43,589 nucleotides of DNA from Chitinispirillales bacterium (GTDB taxonomy: Bacteria > Fibrobacterota > Chitinivibrionia > Chitinivibrionales > Chitinispirillaceae), in assembly GCA_031283085.1 (NCBI GenBank), contig JAITCM010000033.1, positions 1-43,589 of the forward strand, in the 5' to 3' direction. Under the pieces are notes generated by a model. It saw only the letters and a program-made list of their open reading frames with translations, did no database searches and was not told where the DNA came from. Below are positions 1 to 9,401 of this stretch, in pieces (the first letter of the stretch is position 1; each line of letters begins with the position of its first letter). A program made the position numbers and the translations under genes.

Positions 1-76
1 TACGCTCGCAATGACAGTCATTGCGAGGCGCGAAGCGCCGAAGCAACTTGTTTACTTCGGCGAAGCCAATCCAATC
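1..76. repeat. Family A dispersed palindromic repeat, partial copy
   Basis: The first bases carry a GCAATGAC/GTCATTGC inverted motif, a GGCGCGAAGCGCC hairpin and the core CGAAGCCAATCC. The same blocks recur at 9240-9351, and decayed pieces lie at 3331-3360 and near 4476-4535. The copy is cut by the window edge. The rest of the stretch up to the rpmF ribosome-binding site (77-195) holds no gene that I can see; it contains TTGACC at 80-85, but no convincing -10 box at a suitable distance. Confidence 0.6.
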
Positions 77-195
77 ATATTGACCAAAACCAGTTTACAC
101 AGATTTTGAGACAGTCTCAAATAACGGTTCGGTATGAATTAAACGATTATTATCAACACGTAAAAATACAATAATTTTTAAGGAAGGACGGTAAA

Positions 196-375
196 ATGGC
201 GGAACCTAAGAAGCGTCATACGCATTCCCGTACCCGCAAGAGGCGTAGCCATTTGGCTATCGCGGCGGTAAGCCCGACAATTTGTTCCCATTGCAAGCAG
301 CCCAAGGCGGCGCACCGCGTGTGCGGCAACTGCGGGCACTACGCGGGGGCAGAGGTTTTTGTGCCAGAGGATTAG
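196..375 (+). CDS. rpmF: 50S ribosomal protein L32
   Basis: A 59-residue basic protein of the large ribosomal subunit. The N-terminus MAEPKKRHTHSRTRKRRSH is typical of the family, and two cysteine pairs (C30/C33 and C43/C46) form the zinc-binding type of L32. An excellent Shine-Dalgarno sequence, AAGGAAGGA, lies about 8 bases before the ATG. It stands immediately upstream of plsX, 15 bases apart, the usual bacterial rpmF-plsX-fab arrangement linking ribosome and membrane lipid synthesis. No yceD-like gene is seen upstream, although the window begins only 195 bases before. Confidence 0.96.
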   Translation: MAEPKKRHTHSRTRKRRSHLAIAAVSPTICSHCKQPKAAHRVCGNCGHYAGAEVFVPED

Positions 376-390
376 ACCGCGGTACGCCGA

Positions 391-1320
391 ATGGTGCGTT
401 TAGCCGTAGACGCGGACAGCGGTGATTTCGGCCCGGAGGCTATGGTGCGCGGGGTTATGGCGGCGCGCCTCGCGGCGTCCGAGCCTTTTGCCGTTTGCGT
501 TTGCGGGAATGAGGAGCGGATTAGGCGGGTGCTTGCGGATATCGGCGGCGGGGCGGAGCGGTGCGAGTTTGAGATTGAGCACTGCCCGGATGTGATTTCG
601 GACGGCGACAGGCGGTCTACGGCTTGGAAGACGAAGAGGGGGGCGTCCATCGTCCGTTGCGTCGCGCTGCAAAAAGAGGGCAGGGTGGACGCCTCGGTCA
701 GCGCGGGGGACACGGGGGTATTGATAGGGTCGGCGCTGTTTATACTGGGTTGTGTGGACGGGGTGGCGCGTCCGGCGCTCGCCGCGTTTATCCCGACGCC
801 GAGGAAGCCGGTTCTCATCCTGGACGTTGGCGCGAACATCGACTGCCGGGCGGAGTTGCTGGCGGGCTTTGCGAGACTTGGCTGCGAGTACGTGAGCCGC
901 GTTAGGGGCATCATGGCGCCCAGGGCCGCGCTGCTGAATGTGGGTTCGGAGCCCCACAAAGGCCCCCCCGCGATACGCGCCGCGGCGGGGCTTTTAGACG
1001 GCTATGAGAATTACGCGGGATTCATGGAGGGTAACAGGGTATTTTCAGGCGAGGCGGACGTAGTGGTCTGCGACGGCTTTGTAGGTAACGCCCTGCTTAA
1101 AGCCTGCGAGAGTTTTTACGCCCTGACATCGGAGTTTTTGGCGGACAGCAAAGAGACATACGAGAAGCTGTCGCAAAAAATAGGCGCGCTGAACCCGGAA
1201 AACTACGGGGCGGTGCCGTTACTGGGGATAAAAGGAACGGTACTGAAAGCCCACGGGGGCTCGTCGGTAACATCGATAAAAAACGCGGTATTAACGGCGG
1301 TTAGATATGTAAGCGGTTGA
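391..1320 (+). CDS. plsX: Phosphate acyltransferase PlsX
   Basis: Predicted to make acyl-phosphate from acyl-ACP, the first step of phosphatidic acid synthesis by the PlsX/PlsY route; a peripheral cytoplasmic enzyme. Family blocks are visible: SAGDTGVLIGSALFILG (about residues 105-121), LLNVGSEPHKGP, DVVVCDGFVGNALLKA and the C-terminal GTVLKAHGGSS. At 309 residues it is slightly shorter than usual PlsX (about 330-345). The N-terminal block, normally close to AVDAMGGD, reads AVDADSGD, so two usually conserved positions differ. The Shine-Dalgarno is weak; translation may be coupled to rpmF. Its place between rpmF and fabH supports the assignment. Confidence 0.9.
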   Translation: MVRLAVDADSGDFGPEAMVRGVMAARLAASEPFAVCVCGNEERIRRVLADIGGGAERCEFEIEHCPDVISDGDRRSTAWKTKRGASIVRCVALQKEGRVDASVSAGDTGVLIGSALFILGCVDGVARPALAAFIPTPRKPVLILDVGANIDCRAELLAGFARLGCEYVSRVRGIMAPRAALLNVGSEPHKGPPAIRAAAGLLDGYENYAGFMEGNRVFSGEADVVVCDGFVGNALLKACESFYALTSEFLADSKETYEKLSQKIGALNPENYGAVPLLGIKGTVLKAHGGSSVTSIKNAVLTAVRYVSG

Positions 1321-1364
1321 TTTTGACTTAAAATATTTTGATTCTTACATTACAAAAGAAAAAA

Positions 1365-2339
<975 letters not shown>

Positions 2340-2390
2340 AAATCCCGGTTCGACCCTTATTCATTAAATTAATATTGGAGATACGTAACA

Positions 2391-3329
2391 ATGCCGACAA
2401 TAGCGATGCTGTTCCCCGGACAGGGTTCACACTCCGTAGGGATGGGCAAGGATTTTTACGATAGCGGCGATAACCCGTCCTGCCGTAAGTTTTTTGAGGA
2501 CGCCGACAAAATCTTAGGCCGTGATTTGAGCCGAATCGTCTTTGACGGCCCCATTGAGGAGTTGACGGAAACGCGGAACACGCAGCCCGCCCTGTTTGTC
2601 GTGGAGGCGGCCATTGCCGACTTATTGTTAAAATCCGGCGTTACCCCCGTGTGCGCCGCCGGCCACAGTTTGGGCGAGTACGGCGCTCTTTACGCCGCCG
2701 GCGCGCTCTCTTTTGAGGACGGTGTGCGGTTAGTCGCGGCGCGCGGCGAGGCTATGGCGGAGGCGGGGCGGGCTAATCCGGGCGCTATGGCGGCGGTCTT
2801 GGGGATGGTTCGGGACAGGATAATTGATGTTATAGGGCAAGTGAAGAGCGGAGTCGTCGTCGCCGCGAATGAGAACGCCCCGGAGCAGACGGTGATTTCC
2901 GGCGAGGCAGCCGCGGTGAGCGAGGCTTGTGAGTTGCTGAAGGCGGCGGGGGCAAAGCGGGCGATGCCGCTGCCCGTGAGCGGCGCTTTCCACTCCCCGC
3001 TGATGCTGCCCGCGGCGGATAAGCTCTCCGAGGCGCTAAAATCCGTGAAATTCTCCGCCCCGCGCTGCCCCGTAATAGCGAACGTCACCGCGAAGCCCGA
3101 AACCGACCCCGCGTTATTGAAGGATTTACTGATAAAACAATTAGTCTCCCCGGTACGATGGGTGGAATCAATGAATACGCTTGCGGCACTGTCCCCCCCC
3201 GCCTGCGCGGAAGTCGGTCCGGGGGCGGTGCTCAGGGGTTTGGCAAAAAAATGCGTCCCGGAGATGAATATTTTGGCTTGCGACAGCGTAAATAACTTAT
3301 ATTTTATTGTGGAACAGCTAAAAGGTTAG
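2391..3329 (+). CDS. fabD: Malonyl-CoA:ACP transacylase
   Basis: Transfers malonyl from CoA to ACP, supplying the extender unit for FabH and FabF. The 312-residue protein opens with LFPGQGSHSVGMGK. The nucleophile elbow is GHSLGEYGAL with S93, and the catalytic histidine is H201 in GAFHSPLM. Length and motif spacing match the family. The upstream sequence TTGGAGATACGTAACA gives a GGAG Shine-Dalgarno about 10 bases before the ATG. It lies in the fabH-fabD-fabG order of the canonical cluster. Confidence 0.96.
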   Translation: MPTIAMLFPGQGSHSVGMGKDFYDSGDNPSCRKFFEDADKILGRDLSRIVFDGPIEELTETRNTQPALFVVEAAIADLLLKSGVTPVCAAGHSLGEYGALYAAGALSFEDGVRLVAARGEAMAEAGRANPGAMAAVLGMVRDRIIDVIGQVKSGVVVAANENAPEQTVISGEAAAVSEACELLKAAGAKRAMPLPVSGAFHSPLMLPAADKLSEALKSVKFSAPRCPVIANVTAKPETDPALLKDLLIKQLVSPVRWVESMNTLAALSPPACAEVGPGAVLRGLAKKCVPEMNILACDSVNNLYFIVEQLKG

Positions 3330-3330
3330 C

Positions 3331-3360
3331 GCCGTGTTTATCGCGGCGAAGCCAATCCGG
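3331..3360. repeat. Family A repeat fragment
   Basis: The fabD-fabG spacer contains GCCGTGTTTATCGCGGCGAA followed by GCCAATCCGG. The second part matches the CGAAGCCAATCC core at 61-72 and 9338-9349, and GCCGTGTTTATCG recurs at 4498-4510. It appears to be a decayed piece of the dispersed repeat sitting inside an operon spacer. Confidence 0.4.
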
Positions 3361-3393
3361 ATATTGTCAACACGAAGAAATAAGGGGTAAAAA

Positions 3394-4140
3394 ATGATTG
3401 ATTTGACATCAAAAGCGGCCCTGATAACCGGCTCAGGCCGCGGCATAGGCCGCGAGATTGCCCGCAAACTGGCTCAGGCCGGCGCCGACGTCGTCATAAG
3501 CGACATCGACCTGGGCACGGCTAAGGCTGCGGCCGACGAGATTGCTTCCGAGTTCGGGCATAAAACCGTAGCTCTCGCCGCCGATGTCTCGAACGCCGTC
3601 GACGTGGCGAAGATGTTTGAGGGGGCGCTCGACGCGTTTTCCAAAGTAGACATTTTGGTCAACAACGCCGGCATCACCCGCGACGGGCTGATTATGAGGA
3701 TGAAAGAGGAGGATTGGGAGCTGGTCTTGAACATCAATCTGAAGAGCGCGTTCCTCTGTTGCAGGGAGGCGGCGAGGCCGATGATGAAGGCGCGTTGCGG
3801 GAAGATAATAAACATAGCCTCCGTCGTGGGGCTGATGGGCAACGCGGGGCAGGCGAACTACTCGGCGTCCAAGGCGGGGATGATAGGTCTGACGAAGACC
3901 CTGGCGCGCGAGTTCGCGTCGCGGTCTATCAACGTGAACGCCATAGCTCCGGGTTTCATCCGTACGGCTATGACCGACAAGCTGACGGACGCGGAGAAGG
4001 AGAAGCTGTCGAGCCAAATCCCGATGGCGAAATTGGGCGAGCCCGGCGACGTGGCCGCCGCCGCGCTGTTTTTGGCGTCGGGCCTGTCGGACTACATCAC
4101 CGGCCAGGTAATCACTGTTGACGGGGGATTGGTAATGTAG
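3394..4140 (+). CDS. fabG: 3-oxoacyl-ACP reductase
   Basis: NADPH-dependent short-chain dehydrogenase that reduces 3-oxoacyl-ACP in the elongation cycle. The cofactor loop TGSGRGIG is at residues 12-19, NNAG at 90-93, and the catalytic set is N113, S143, Y156 and K160 (YSASK). The C-terminus GQVITVDGGLVM is typical of FabG. It has 248 residues, the usual length. A Shine-Dalgarno AAGGGG precedes the ATG. The neighbours fabD and acpP fix its role in fatty-acid synthesis rather than in another reductase pathway. Confidence 0.96.
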   Translation: MIDLTSKAALITGSGRGIGREIARKLAQAGADVVISDIDLGTAKAAADEIASEFGHKTVALAADVSNAVDVAKMFEGALDAFSKVDILVNNAGITRDGLIMRMKEEDWELVLNINLKSAFLCCREAARPMMKARCGKIINIASVVGLMGNAGQANYSASKAGMIGLTKTLAREFASRSINVNAIAPGFIRTAMTDKLTDAEKEKLSSQIPMAKLGEPGDVAAAALFLASGLSDYITGQVITVDGGLVM

Positions 4141-4207
4141 GCTTCGGCAATTCGTAAACGTAACCATAAACATAAACCCAAAAAAGACTCTTTGAAAGGA
4201 GCCAAAA

Positions 4208-4444
4208 ATGAGTGATGTTGAATCGGAGGTTAAGAAGATCATTGCCGGAAGGCTGAGCGTGAGCGAGGACAAGATACTTCCCTCGTCGGCGTTTATCGGC
4301 GACTTAGGCGCGGATTCTCTCGACCTGGTGGAGCTTGTCATGGACTTGGAGGAGAAGTTCAATGTATCTATCCCCGACGAGGACAACGACAAGCTGCGTA
4401 CCGTTCAAGACGCCATTGACTACATAAACAAGGCCAGGTCGTAG
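4208..4444 (+). CDS. acpP: Acyl carrier protein
   Basis: A 78-residue acidic four-helix carrier that holds growing acyl chains on 4'-phosphopantetheine. The attachment site is S37 in [12 protein letters not shown]. An AAAGGAG Shine-Dalgarno stands before the ATG. Gene order fabG-acpP-fabF is the standard one. Length and charge pattern fit AcpP, and nothing unusual is visible. Confidence 0.97.
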   Translation: MSDVESEVKKIIAGRLSVSEDKILPSSAFIGDLGADSLDLVELVMDLEEKFNVSIPDEDNDKLRTVQDAIDYINKARS

Positions 4445-4475
4445 CGGGGAACGTTTCGAGTTTTGTATTGACCGA

Positions 4476-4535
4476 ACTTGTTTATCTCGGCAAGGCCGCC
4501 GTGTTTATCGAGACGGAGTCGGATCGGTTTATACG
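4476..4535. repeat. Decayed family A repeat in the acpP-fabF spacer
   Basis: The 152-base spacer between acpP and fabF contains AACTTGTTTATCTCGGC, close to AACTTGTTTACTTCGGC at 45-61, then a second GTGTTTATCG block and a GGATCGG/CGGATTTT tail. It reads as one or two eroded copies of the dispersed family A repeat. The spacer ends in GGCGC plus an eight-T run (4545-4557), but without a clear stem, so I do not call a terminator. Confidence 0.4.
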
Positions 4536-4596
4536 GATTTTGGGGCGCTTTTTTTTAGTGGCCGTGTTATAGTGTGATGGACTTGGAGGGATTTTT

Positions 4597-5838
4597 ATGT
4601 ACAGAAGGGTGGTGGTTACTGGGGTCGGCGTGACGAGCCCCGTCGGTAATGACGCCGAGTCGTTTTGGGGGGCGCTTTGCGCGGGGCGGTCTGGTATCGA
4701 TGCCGTGACGTCGTTTGACGTTACCGATTTCCCCACGAAGATTGCGGGGGAGGTGAGGGGTCTTGACCTTGCCCGCTATGTTGACCCCAAAGATGTTCGG
4801 CGCAGCGACAGGGCTATTCTTTTGGGGCTTGTCGCCGCGCGTATGGCGCTTGATGACTCCGGCCTTGACCTTGCGAGCGAGAATTTGGAGCGCATAGGCG
4901 TTATTGTGGGTTCCGGCGTTGGCGGGCTGCATACCATGGAGGCCGAGCATATAAAGCTGCTCGACAGGGGGCCGGGGCGCGTTTCCCCGTTTCTCATACC
5001 TATGATGATAACGGATATGCCGGCCGGCTGCATCTCGATGGCGCACGGGCTCAAGGGGCCGAATTACTCGGTGGTGAGCGCCTGCGCCTCGGCGTCGCAC
5101 TCATTGGGCGACGCGTTCATGATGATAAGGTGCGGCATGATGGACGTAGCCGTCGCGGGCGGCACGGAGGCCGCTATCACGCCGCTTTCATTTGCCGGGT
5201 TCTGCTCCATGAAGGCGATGTCCACCCGCAACGATACCCCCCAAAAGGCGAGCTCCCCGTTTGACACCGGGCGCGACGGTTTTGTTATGGGCGAGGGGTC
5301 GGGGGTGGCGATATTGGAGACGTTGGAACACGCGAAAGCGCGGGGTGCCAGGATATACGGCGAGATGTTGGGGTACGGCGCCACCGGCGACGCCTTCCAC
5401 CTGACTCATCCGGCGCCGGAGGGCGAGGGGGCGCAGGCGGCGATGCGGATGGCGCTCTCATGCGCCGGGGTCGCGGTCGGCGACATAGATTATATAAACG
5501 CGCACGGGACATCTACGCCGCTCAACGACAAGTATGAGTCTGTAGCCATTGAGCGCGTCTTCGGGGAGGCGGCGAAGAGGGTCAATATCAGTTCCACCAA
5601 GTCTATGACCGGACATTTGCTTGGGGCTTCCGGCGGGGTGGAGTTTGTGGCGTCGCTGTTCGCCATAAGGGATGGGATTATACCGCCGACTATAAATTAT
5701 GAAAACCCGGATCCGGAGTGCGGGTTGAACTATACGCCTAACGTCGCGGTTAAGCGGCCTGTCAGGTACGCTATGAGCAACACATTCGGTTTCGGCGGGC
5801 ACAACGCGTCGGTGATTGTGGGGCGGTACGATTCGTAG
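4597..5838 (+). CDS. fabF: 3-oxoacyl-ACP synthase II (KAS II)
   Basis: Elongating condensing enzyme of type II fatty-acid synthesis. The Cys-His-His triad is C163 (SACASASHSLGDA), H303 (NAHGTSTPLND) and H340 (MTGHLLGASGG), with K335 in the SSTKSMTGH block. At 413 residues it has full family length. The start ATG follows TTGGAGGG at a good distance. The gene is separated from acpP by a repeat-derived spacer but remains in the canonical fab order. An imperfect hairpin, CGGCCG-TCTT-CGGCCG, lies just after the stop (5842-5857). Confidence 0.96.
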   Translation: MYRRVVVTGVGVTSPVGNDAESFWGALCAGRSGIDAVTSFDVTDFPTKIAGEVRGLDLARYVDPKDVRRSDRAILLGLVAARMALDDSGLDLASENLERIGVIVGSGVGGLHTMEAEHIKLLDRGPGRVSPFLIPMMITDMPAGCISMAHGLKGPNYSVVSACASASHSLGDAFMMIRCGMMDVAVAGGTEAAITPLSFAGFCSMKAMSTRNDTPQKASSPFDTGRDGFVMGEGSGVAILETLEHAKARGARIYGEMLGYGATGDAFHLTHPAPEGEGAQAAMRMALSCAGVAVGDIDYINAHGTSTPLNDKYESVAIERVFGEAAKRVNISSTKSMTGHLLGASGGVEFVASLFAIRDGIIPPTINYENPDPECGLNYTPNVAVKRPVRYAMSNTFGFGGHNASVIVGRYDS

Positions 5839-5906
5839 GGGCGGCCGTCTTCGGCCGGTACTCTTTTGGGTTCAAAATTAAAATCAGGTTCGGAAAGAAT
5901 CAATGG

Positions 5907-6686
5907 ATGATGGGGTCGGTTCGCGATTTCTTTAAGAGGCTCTTTTCCGGCAAGGGCGGCGGCAAAGGCGAGCCCAAGCTGGATGAGTTTCAGCGCGTTA
6001 TCGGTTACAGGTTTAAAGACGCCGCGTTGCTCAGGCAGGCTTTGACTCACAAGTCTTTTGTCGGGCAGGACGATTCTTCCGGGCTTTTGTCCAACGAGCG
6101 GCTGGAATTTCTGGGCGACTCTTTTGTGAACTGTCTTGTTACCGAATATCTCTACGGTACCTATCCGGGCAAGAGCGAGGGGTATCTCTCTAAGATAAAA
6201 TCTTTGGTTGTCAGCCGTAAGATATTGGGCGAGGTGGCGCTTGGGCTGGGATTCGGGGAGTATTTAATAATGAGCGCGGCAGAGGAGAGGTCCGGGGGGC
6301 GCGACCGTTGTTCCACGGTGTCGAACGCGTTTGAGGCGGTTTGCGGGGCTGTCTATTTGGACGGCGGGCTGTCGGAGGTCAAGGCTTTTCTGGCGTGGTG
6401 TCTTTTCGGGCGGATAGGGGCGTTTTGGGAGGACGAGAGCAACGTAAATTATAAGAGCCGGATATTGGAGATGTCGCAGCGCGACGGGTTTGGGATACCG
6501 AGGTATGTGACCGCGGAGGCTGAAGGGCCTGACCATGCCAAACGGTTTACCGTGAAGATATATGTGGGCGGGGCGGAGTTGGGGGAGGGAACGGGTCCCA
6601 GCAAAAAAGCGGCTCAACAGGCGGCGGCGCAGAACGCCGGGGTCAGCTACGACAGGGCGAAAATCGCGGCGCGGCAGGAGGCGTAA
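5907..6686 (+). CDS. rnc: Ribonuclease III
   Basis: Double-strand-specific endoribonuclease for rRNA processing and RNA decay. The catalytic signature NERLEFLGDS is at residues 63-72, preceded by a fold typical of the family (YRFKDAALLRQALTHKS). A double-stranded RNA-binding domain follows at roughly 183-248 and ends with GPSKKAAQQAAAQNA. The 259-residue length is slightly above the common 225-250, because of a basic, glycine-rich N-terminal stretch. Two adjacent in-frame ATGs (5907 and 5910) could both start it. It closes the fab cluster, as in many bacteria. Confidence 0.95.
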   Translation: MMGSVRDFFKRLFSGKGGGKGEPKLDEFQRVIGYRFKDAALLRQALTHKSFVGQDDSSGLLSNERLEFLGDSFVNCLVTEYLYGTYPGKSEGYLSKIKSLVVSRKILGEVALGLGFGEYLIMSAAEERSGGRDRCSTVSNAFEAVCGAVYLDGGLSEVKAFLAWCLFGRIGAFWEDESNVNYKSRILEMSQRDGFGIPRYVTAEAEGPDHAKRFTVKIYVGGAELGEGTGPSKKAAQQAAAQNAGVSYDRAKIAARQEA

Positions 6687-6753
6687 TGTATATTTTATTG
6701 GGATTTGCGGGAGTACGGGATAAAAGACGCCGGATTTACGCGTAAGCGGCGTA

Positions 6754-6778
6754 CGACCGTCCCGGTCGCCTTTCTTTT
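6754..6778 (+). terminator. Probable intrinsic terminator after rnc
   Basis: A 6-bp perfect stem, CGACCG/CGGTCG (6754-6759 and 6763-6768), with a 3-base loop is followed two bases later by TTTCTTTT. It sits in the 138-base gap between rnc and the acyl-CoA dehydrogenase gene and would separate the fab cluster from the next unit. The stem is short, so efficiency is uncertain. Confidence 0.5.
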
Positions 6779-6824
6779 AGCGTTGATTTAATAAAAAAAT
6801 AAATAACCAAAAGGAGCCGAAAGC

Positions 6825-7976
6825 ATGAATTATTTCCTGACCGAAGAACAGCAGATGATAGTGGACACCGCCCGCGACATCGCTCGGAAGAAGATTTTAC
6901 CGGTTCGCGAGAAGTATGACCATGAGGGCATCTTTCCCTGGGACATCGTTAAGGCGCTCTCCGAGGCCGATATGTGCGGGCTTTATATCCCCGAAGAGTA
7001 CGGCGGGTACGGCGGCGGGGTCTTTGACCTCTGCCTGGCGGTGGAGGAGCTCTCTAAGATAGACGGGGGGATATCCCTGGCTATGGCGGCCACGGCTTTG
7101 GGCACGTTCCCTATCCTGCTCCACGCTTCCGAGGAGCAGAAGAAGAAATACCTTCCGGGAATCGCCGCCGGCAAGACCATCGCGGCTTTCGGGTTGACCG
7201 AGGCCAACGCCGGCAGCGACGCGCTCGGTATGCGGACTACGGCGGTCTTACAGGGGAACGAGTGGGTGCTCAACGGTACCAAGCAGTGGATAACGAATGG
7301 GGAGAACGCGCAGGTCTATACCGTATTCGCGAAGACCAATCCGGCTAAGGGGGCTCGCGGTATCTCCTGTTTCATCATAGAAAAGGGGACGCCCGGCTTC
7401 ACTTTCGGCAAGCACGAGGACAAGATGGGCATTAGGGCGTCCAGTACCACGGAGCTTGTCTTTCAGGATTGCCGTATCCCCAAGGATGCCATTATAGCCA
7501 AGGAGGGGATGGGGTCAATCGTCGCCATCCATACGTTGAACAATTCACGCCCCGGCGTAGGGTCGCAGGCTTTGGGCATCGCCGCGGGCGCTTTGGAAGA
7601 CGCCATAAAATACTCTCGCGAGCGCGTTCAGTTCGGTTCCGCGATTTCGTCGTTTCAGGCTGTGCAGCATATACTCGCGGACATGGCGACGGAGGTTGAG
7701 GCCGCCCGCGCGCTGTTGTACGCTACGGCTCGGATGATAGACGCGGGGGCAAAGAATTTTGCCAAGGAGTCGGCGATGAGCAAGCTGTTCTGCTCCGACG
7801 TCGCGATGCGTGTGACTGTGGACGCGCTGCAGGTCATGGGCGGGTACGGCTACATGAGGGAGTATCCTATGGAGAAGCGTATGCGGGACGCCAAGATTAC
7901 GCAGATATACGAGGGTACGAATCAGATACAGCGGAATGAGATTGCGTTGCAGCTTATCAAGGAAGCAGTGGGGTGA
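6825..7976 (+). CDS. Acyl-CoA dehydrogenase (short-chain/butyryl-CoA type)
   Basis: FAD enzyme that oxidises acyl-CoA to 2-enoyl-CoA or runs in reverse with electron-transfer flavoprotein. The 383-residue protein has the full three-domain layout: FGLTEANAGSDA in the first half, the substrate-binding block RVQFG, DALQVMGGYGYMREYPMEK, and the catalytic glutamate E363 in IYEGTNQIQR. This C-terminal glutamate context is that of short-chain and butyryl-CoA dehydrogenases. No ETF or thiolase genes are nearby, so the physiological substrate is open. The Shine-Dalgarno is AAAAGGAG. The next gene starts one base after its stop. Confidence 0.92.
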   Translation: MNYFLTEEQQMIVDTARDIARKKILPVREKYDHEGIFPWDIVKALSEADMCGLYIPEEYGGYGGGVFDLCLAVEELSKIDGGISLAMAATALGTFPILLHASEEQKKKYLPGIAAGKTIAAFGLTEANAGSDALGMRTTAVLQGNEWVLNGTKQWITNGENAQVYTVFAKTNPAKGARGISCFIIEKGTPGFTFGKHEDKMGIRASSTTELVFQDCRIPKDAIIAKEGMGSIVAIHTLNNSRPGVGSQALGIAAGALEDAIKYSRERVQFGSAISSFQAVQHILADMATEVEAARALLYATARMIDAGAKNFAKESAMSKLFCSDVAMRVTVDALQVMGGYGYMREYPMEKRMRDAKITQIYEGTNQIQRNEIALQLIKEAVG

Positions 7977-7977
7977 G

Positions 7978-9141
7978 ATGAGGGGTTGCGACGCGGTGAT
8001 TATCGGCGCGGGGCCGGCGGGGTTGCGCGCCGGCCTGCGCCTGACTTCCATATCCTCCTCTCTCTCGGTGTCGCTGATAGACAGGTACGTTCCGTGGGAG
8101 AGGCCGATTCCATGCGCCGAGGGCGTGGGGCGGCTCGGCTTTGAGGAGGCAATAGAGGTTGACCCCGCGTGGATACGCTTAGTTGTAAGCCGGGCGAACT
8201 TCTACGCCCCAAACGGCGCCTGCGTCTCATATACCGACGCCAACAAGGGTTTTATAATAGACAGGGCGAGGATGCAGAGCGATTTGGCGGAGAAGCTGCG
8301 GAAGCGCGGGGTTGAAATTACCCTGGGCGTCAAGGTTGTGCGCGTGTCGCGGGTTGATAAGGAGGGCAGGCGCGCGGTTTCGTTTGACAAAGGGGAGCCG
8401 CTGTCGGCGCGTGTGGTCATAGACGCCTCCGGTCCCGTTGCGCTCCTCGGGCGCGGCGAGAGTATCTGCTGGAAGCCTTACGATTTGGAGCCGGCCTATT
8501 TTGCGGTGGCTGACGGCGTTGACGCCGCGGACGACGCGGTGCATATCTACGTCGGCGGTAAGGTCGCTCCCGGCGGTTACGCGTGGGTTTTTCCACGCGG
8601 CGGCGGCGCGGCGAATATCGGCGTGGTAGTCGGTCGGAATCAGATAAAAGGCGTCAATATAAGGGAACTTTTGGGAGATTTTTTGACGAAGAACTATCCT
8701 AAGGCCAAAATCAGGACATATTTTGCCGGGTGCATTCCATGCGGTTACCGCAGGGGCAACATAGCGTTGCCCGGCCTGATAAAGTGCGGCGACGCGGCAA
8801 ACGCGACGAACCCTATTTCAAGGGCAGGAATAACGGAAGCCTTAATGTCGGGAGGTTTGGCCGGCAGCGCGGCCTTTGATATGTTGAGCGCGGAGAACGG
8901 CAAGCGTACAAAGAAAATATGCGCCGATTATGAGAAAGCCTGGCTGGAGAAGCGCGGGGCGAGGCACTTAAAATTAGCGAAAGCCAAAGACTCGCTGGCC
9001 GGGGTGCCGGACGAGGATTACAACATGGCGGCTCAAACGTTAAGCGCCCTTTCATCCGACAAGGTATCAATGGCAAAGATTTTCGGCCTGAGTTTAAGCA
9101 GATTTCCGAGGATAGTTTGGGCGATGCGGCATTTGATGTGA
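7978..9141 (+). CDS. Geranylgeranyl reductase-family FAD oxidoreductase
   Basis: A 387-residue flavoprotein. The N-terminal dinucleotide fold DAVIIGAGPAGLRAGLRL binds FAD, and PIPCAEGVGR is the cysteine-bearing block typical of the geranylgeranyl/digeranylgeranylglycerophospholipid reductase family. A second FAD-contact region near GLIKCGDAANATNPISRAGI supports this. The start is the ATG one base after the acyl-CoA dehydrogenase stop; an in-frame start 42 bases upstream would overlap that gene and precede the flavin fold needlessly. In bacteria such proteins reduce isoprenoid or other unsaturated lipid chains; the substrate here is unknown. It may be cotranscribed with the dehydrogenase. Confidence 0.82.
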   Translation: MRGCDAVIIGAGPAGLRAGLRLTSISSSLSVSLIDRYVPWERPIPCAEGVGRLGFEEAIEVDPAWIRLVVSRANFYAPNGACVSYTDANKGFIIDRARMQSDLAEKLRKRGVEITLGVKVVRVSRVDKEGRRAVSFDKGEPLSARVVIDASGPVALLGRGESICWKPYDLEPAYFAVADGVDAADDAVHIYVGGKVAPGGYAWVFPRGGGAANIGVVVGRNQIKGVNIRELLGDFLTKNYPKAKIRTYFAGCIPCGYRRGNIALPGLIKCGDAANATNPISRAGITEALMSGGLAGSAAFDMLSAENGKRTKKICADYEKAWLEKRGARHLKLAKAKDSLAGVPDEDYNMAAQTLSALSSDKVSMAKIFGLSLSRFPRIVWAMRHLM

Positions 9142-9213
9142 GTTCATATTTTGACGTTTTCTTTTGATTATTCCGTTGGTTTTTATTATTTTCATTAATC
9201 ATTATAAATATTG

Positions 9214-9367
9214 GGCATCTCTAAAAAAGGTACATCGTTCTGGATTGCTTCGCTTCGCTCGCAATGACCGTCATTGCCTTGCGGCGAGATAAACAAGTTG
9301 CGAGGCGCAAAGCGCCGAAGCAACGTGTGTATCTCGGCGAAGCCAATCCAGATTTTTAGAGGTTCCC
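9214..9367. repeat. Nested palindromic element (family A, fullest copy)
   Basis: The gap 9142-9401 is filled mainly by this structure. Outer arms GGGCATCTCTAAAAA (9214-9228) and TTTTTAGAGGTTCCC (9353-9367) are inverted repeats matching at 13 of 15 positions. Inside lie CTGGATTGCTTCG (from 9240) and CGAAGCCAATCCAG (ending 9351), again inverted apart from one extra C, plus GCAATGAC/GTCATTGC and GGCGC/GCGCC stems. It has no coding capacity and looks like a REP- or MITE-like mobile palindrome. Parts recur at 1-76, 3331-3360 and about 4476-4535. Confidence 0.7.
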
Positions 9368-9401
9368 TATTATTAATTATAATAAGGAAACGATACGATT
9401 T

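Noticed and set aside
3433-4392. Long minus-strand frame opposite fabG and acpP
   Set aside because: Shadow of well-established genes caused by GC-rich codons; no family match seen.
4545-4557. GGCGC plus eight T run before fabF as a terminator
   Set aside because: No matching stem was found upstream; it sits in a decayed repeat.
5842-5857. Hairpin after fabF as a terminator
   Set aside because: The stem is mainly a CGGCCG palindrome and the following bases are not a T tract; rnc follows closely.
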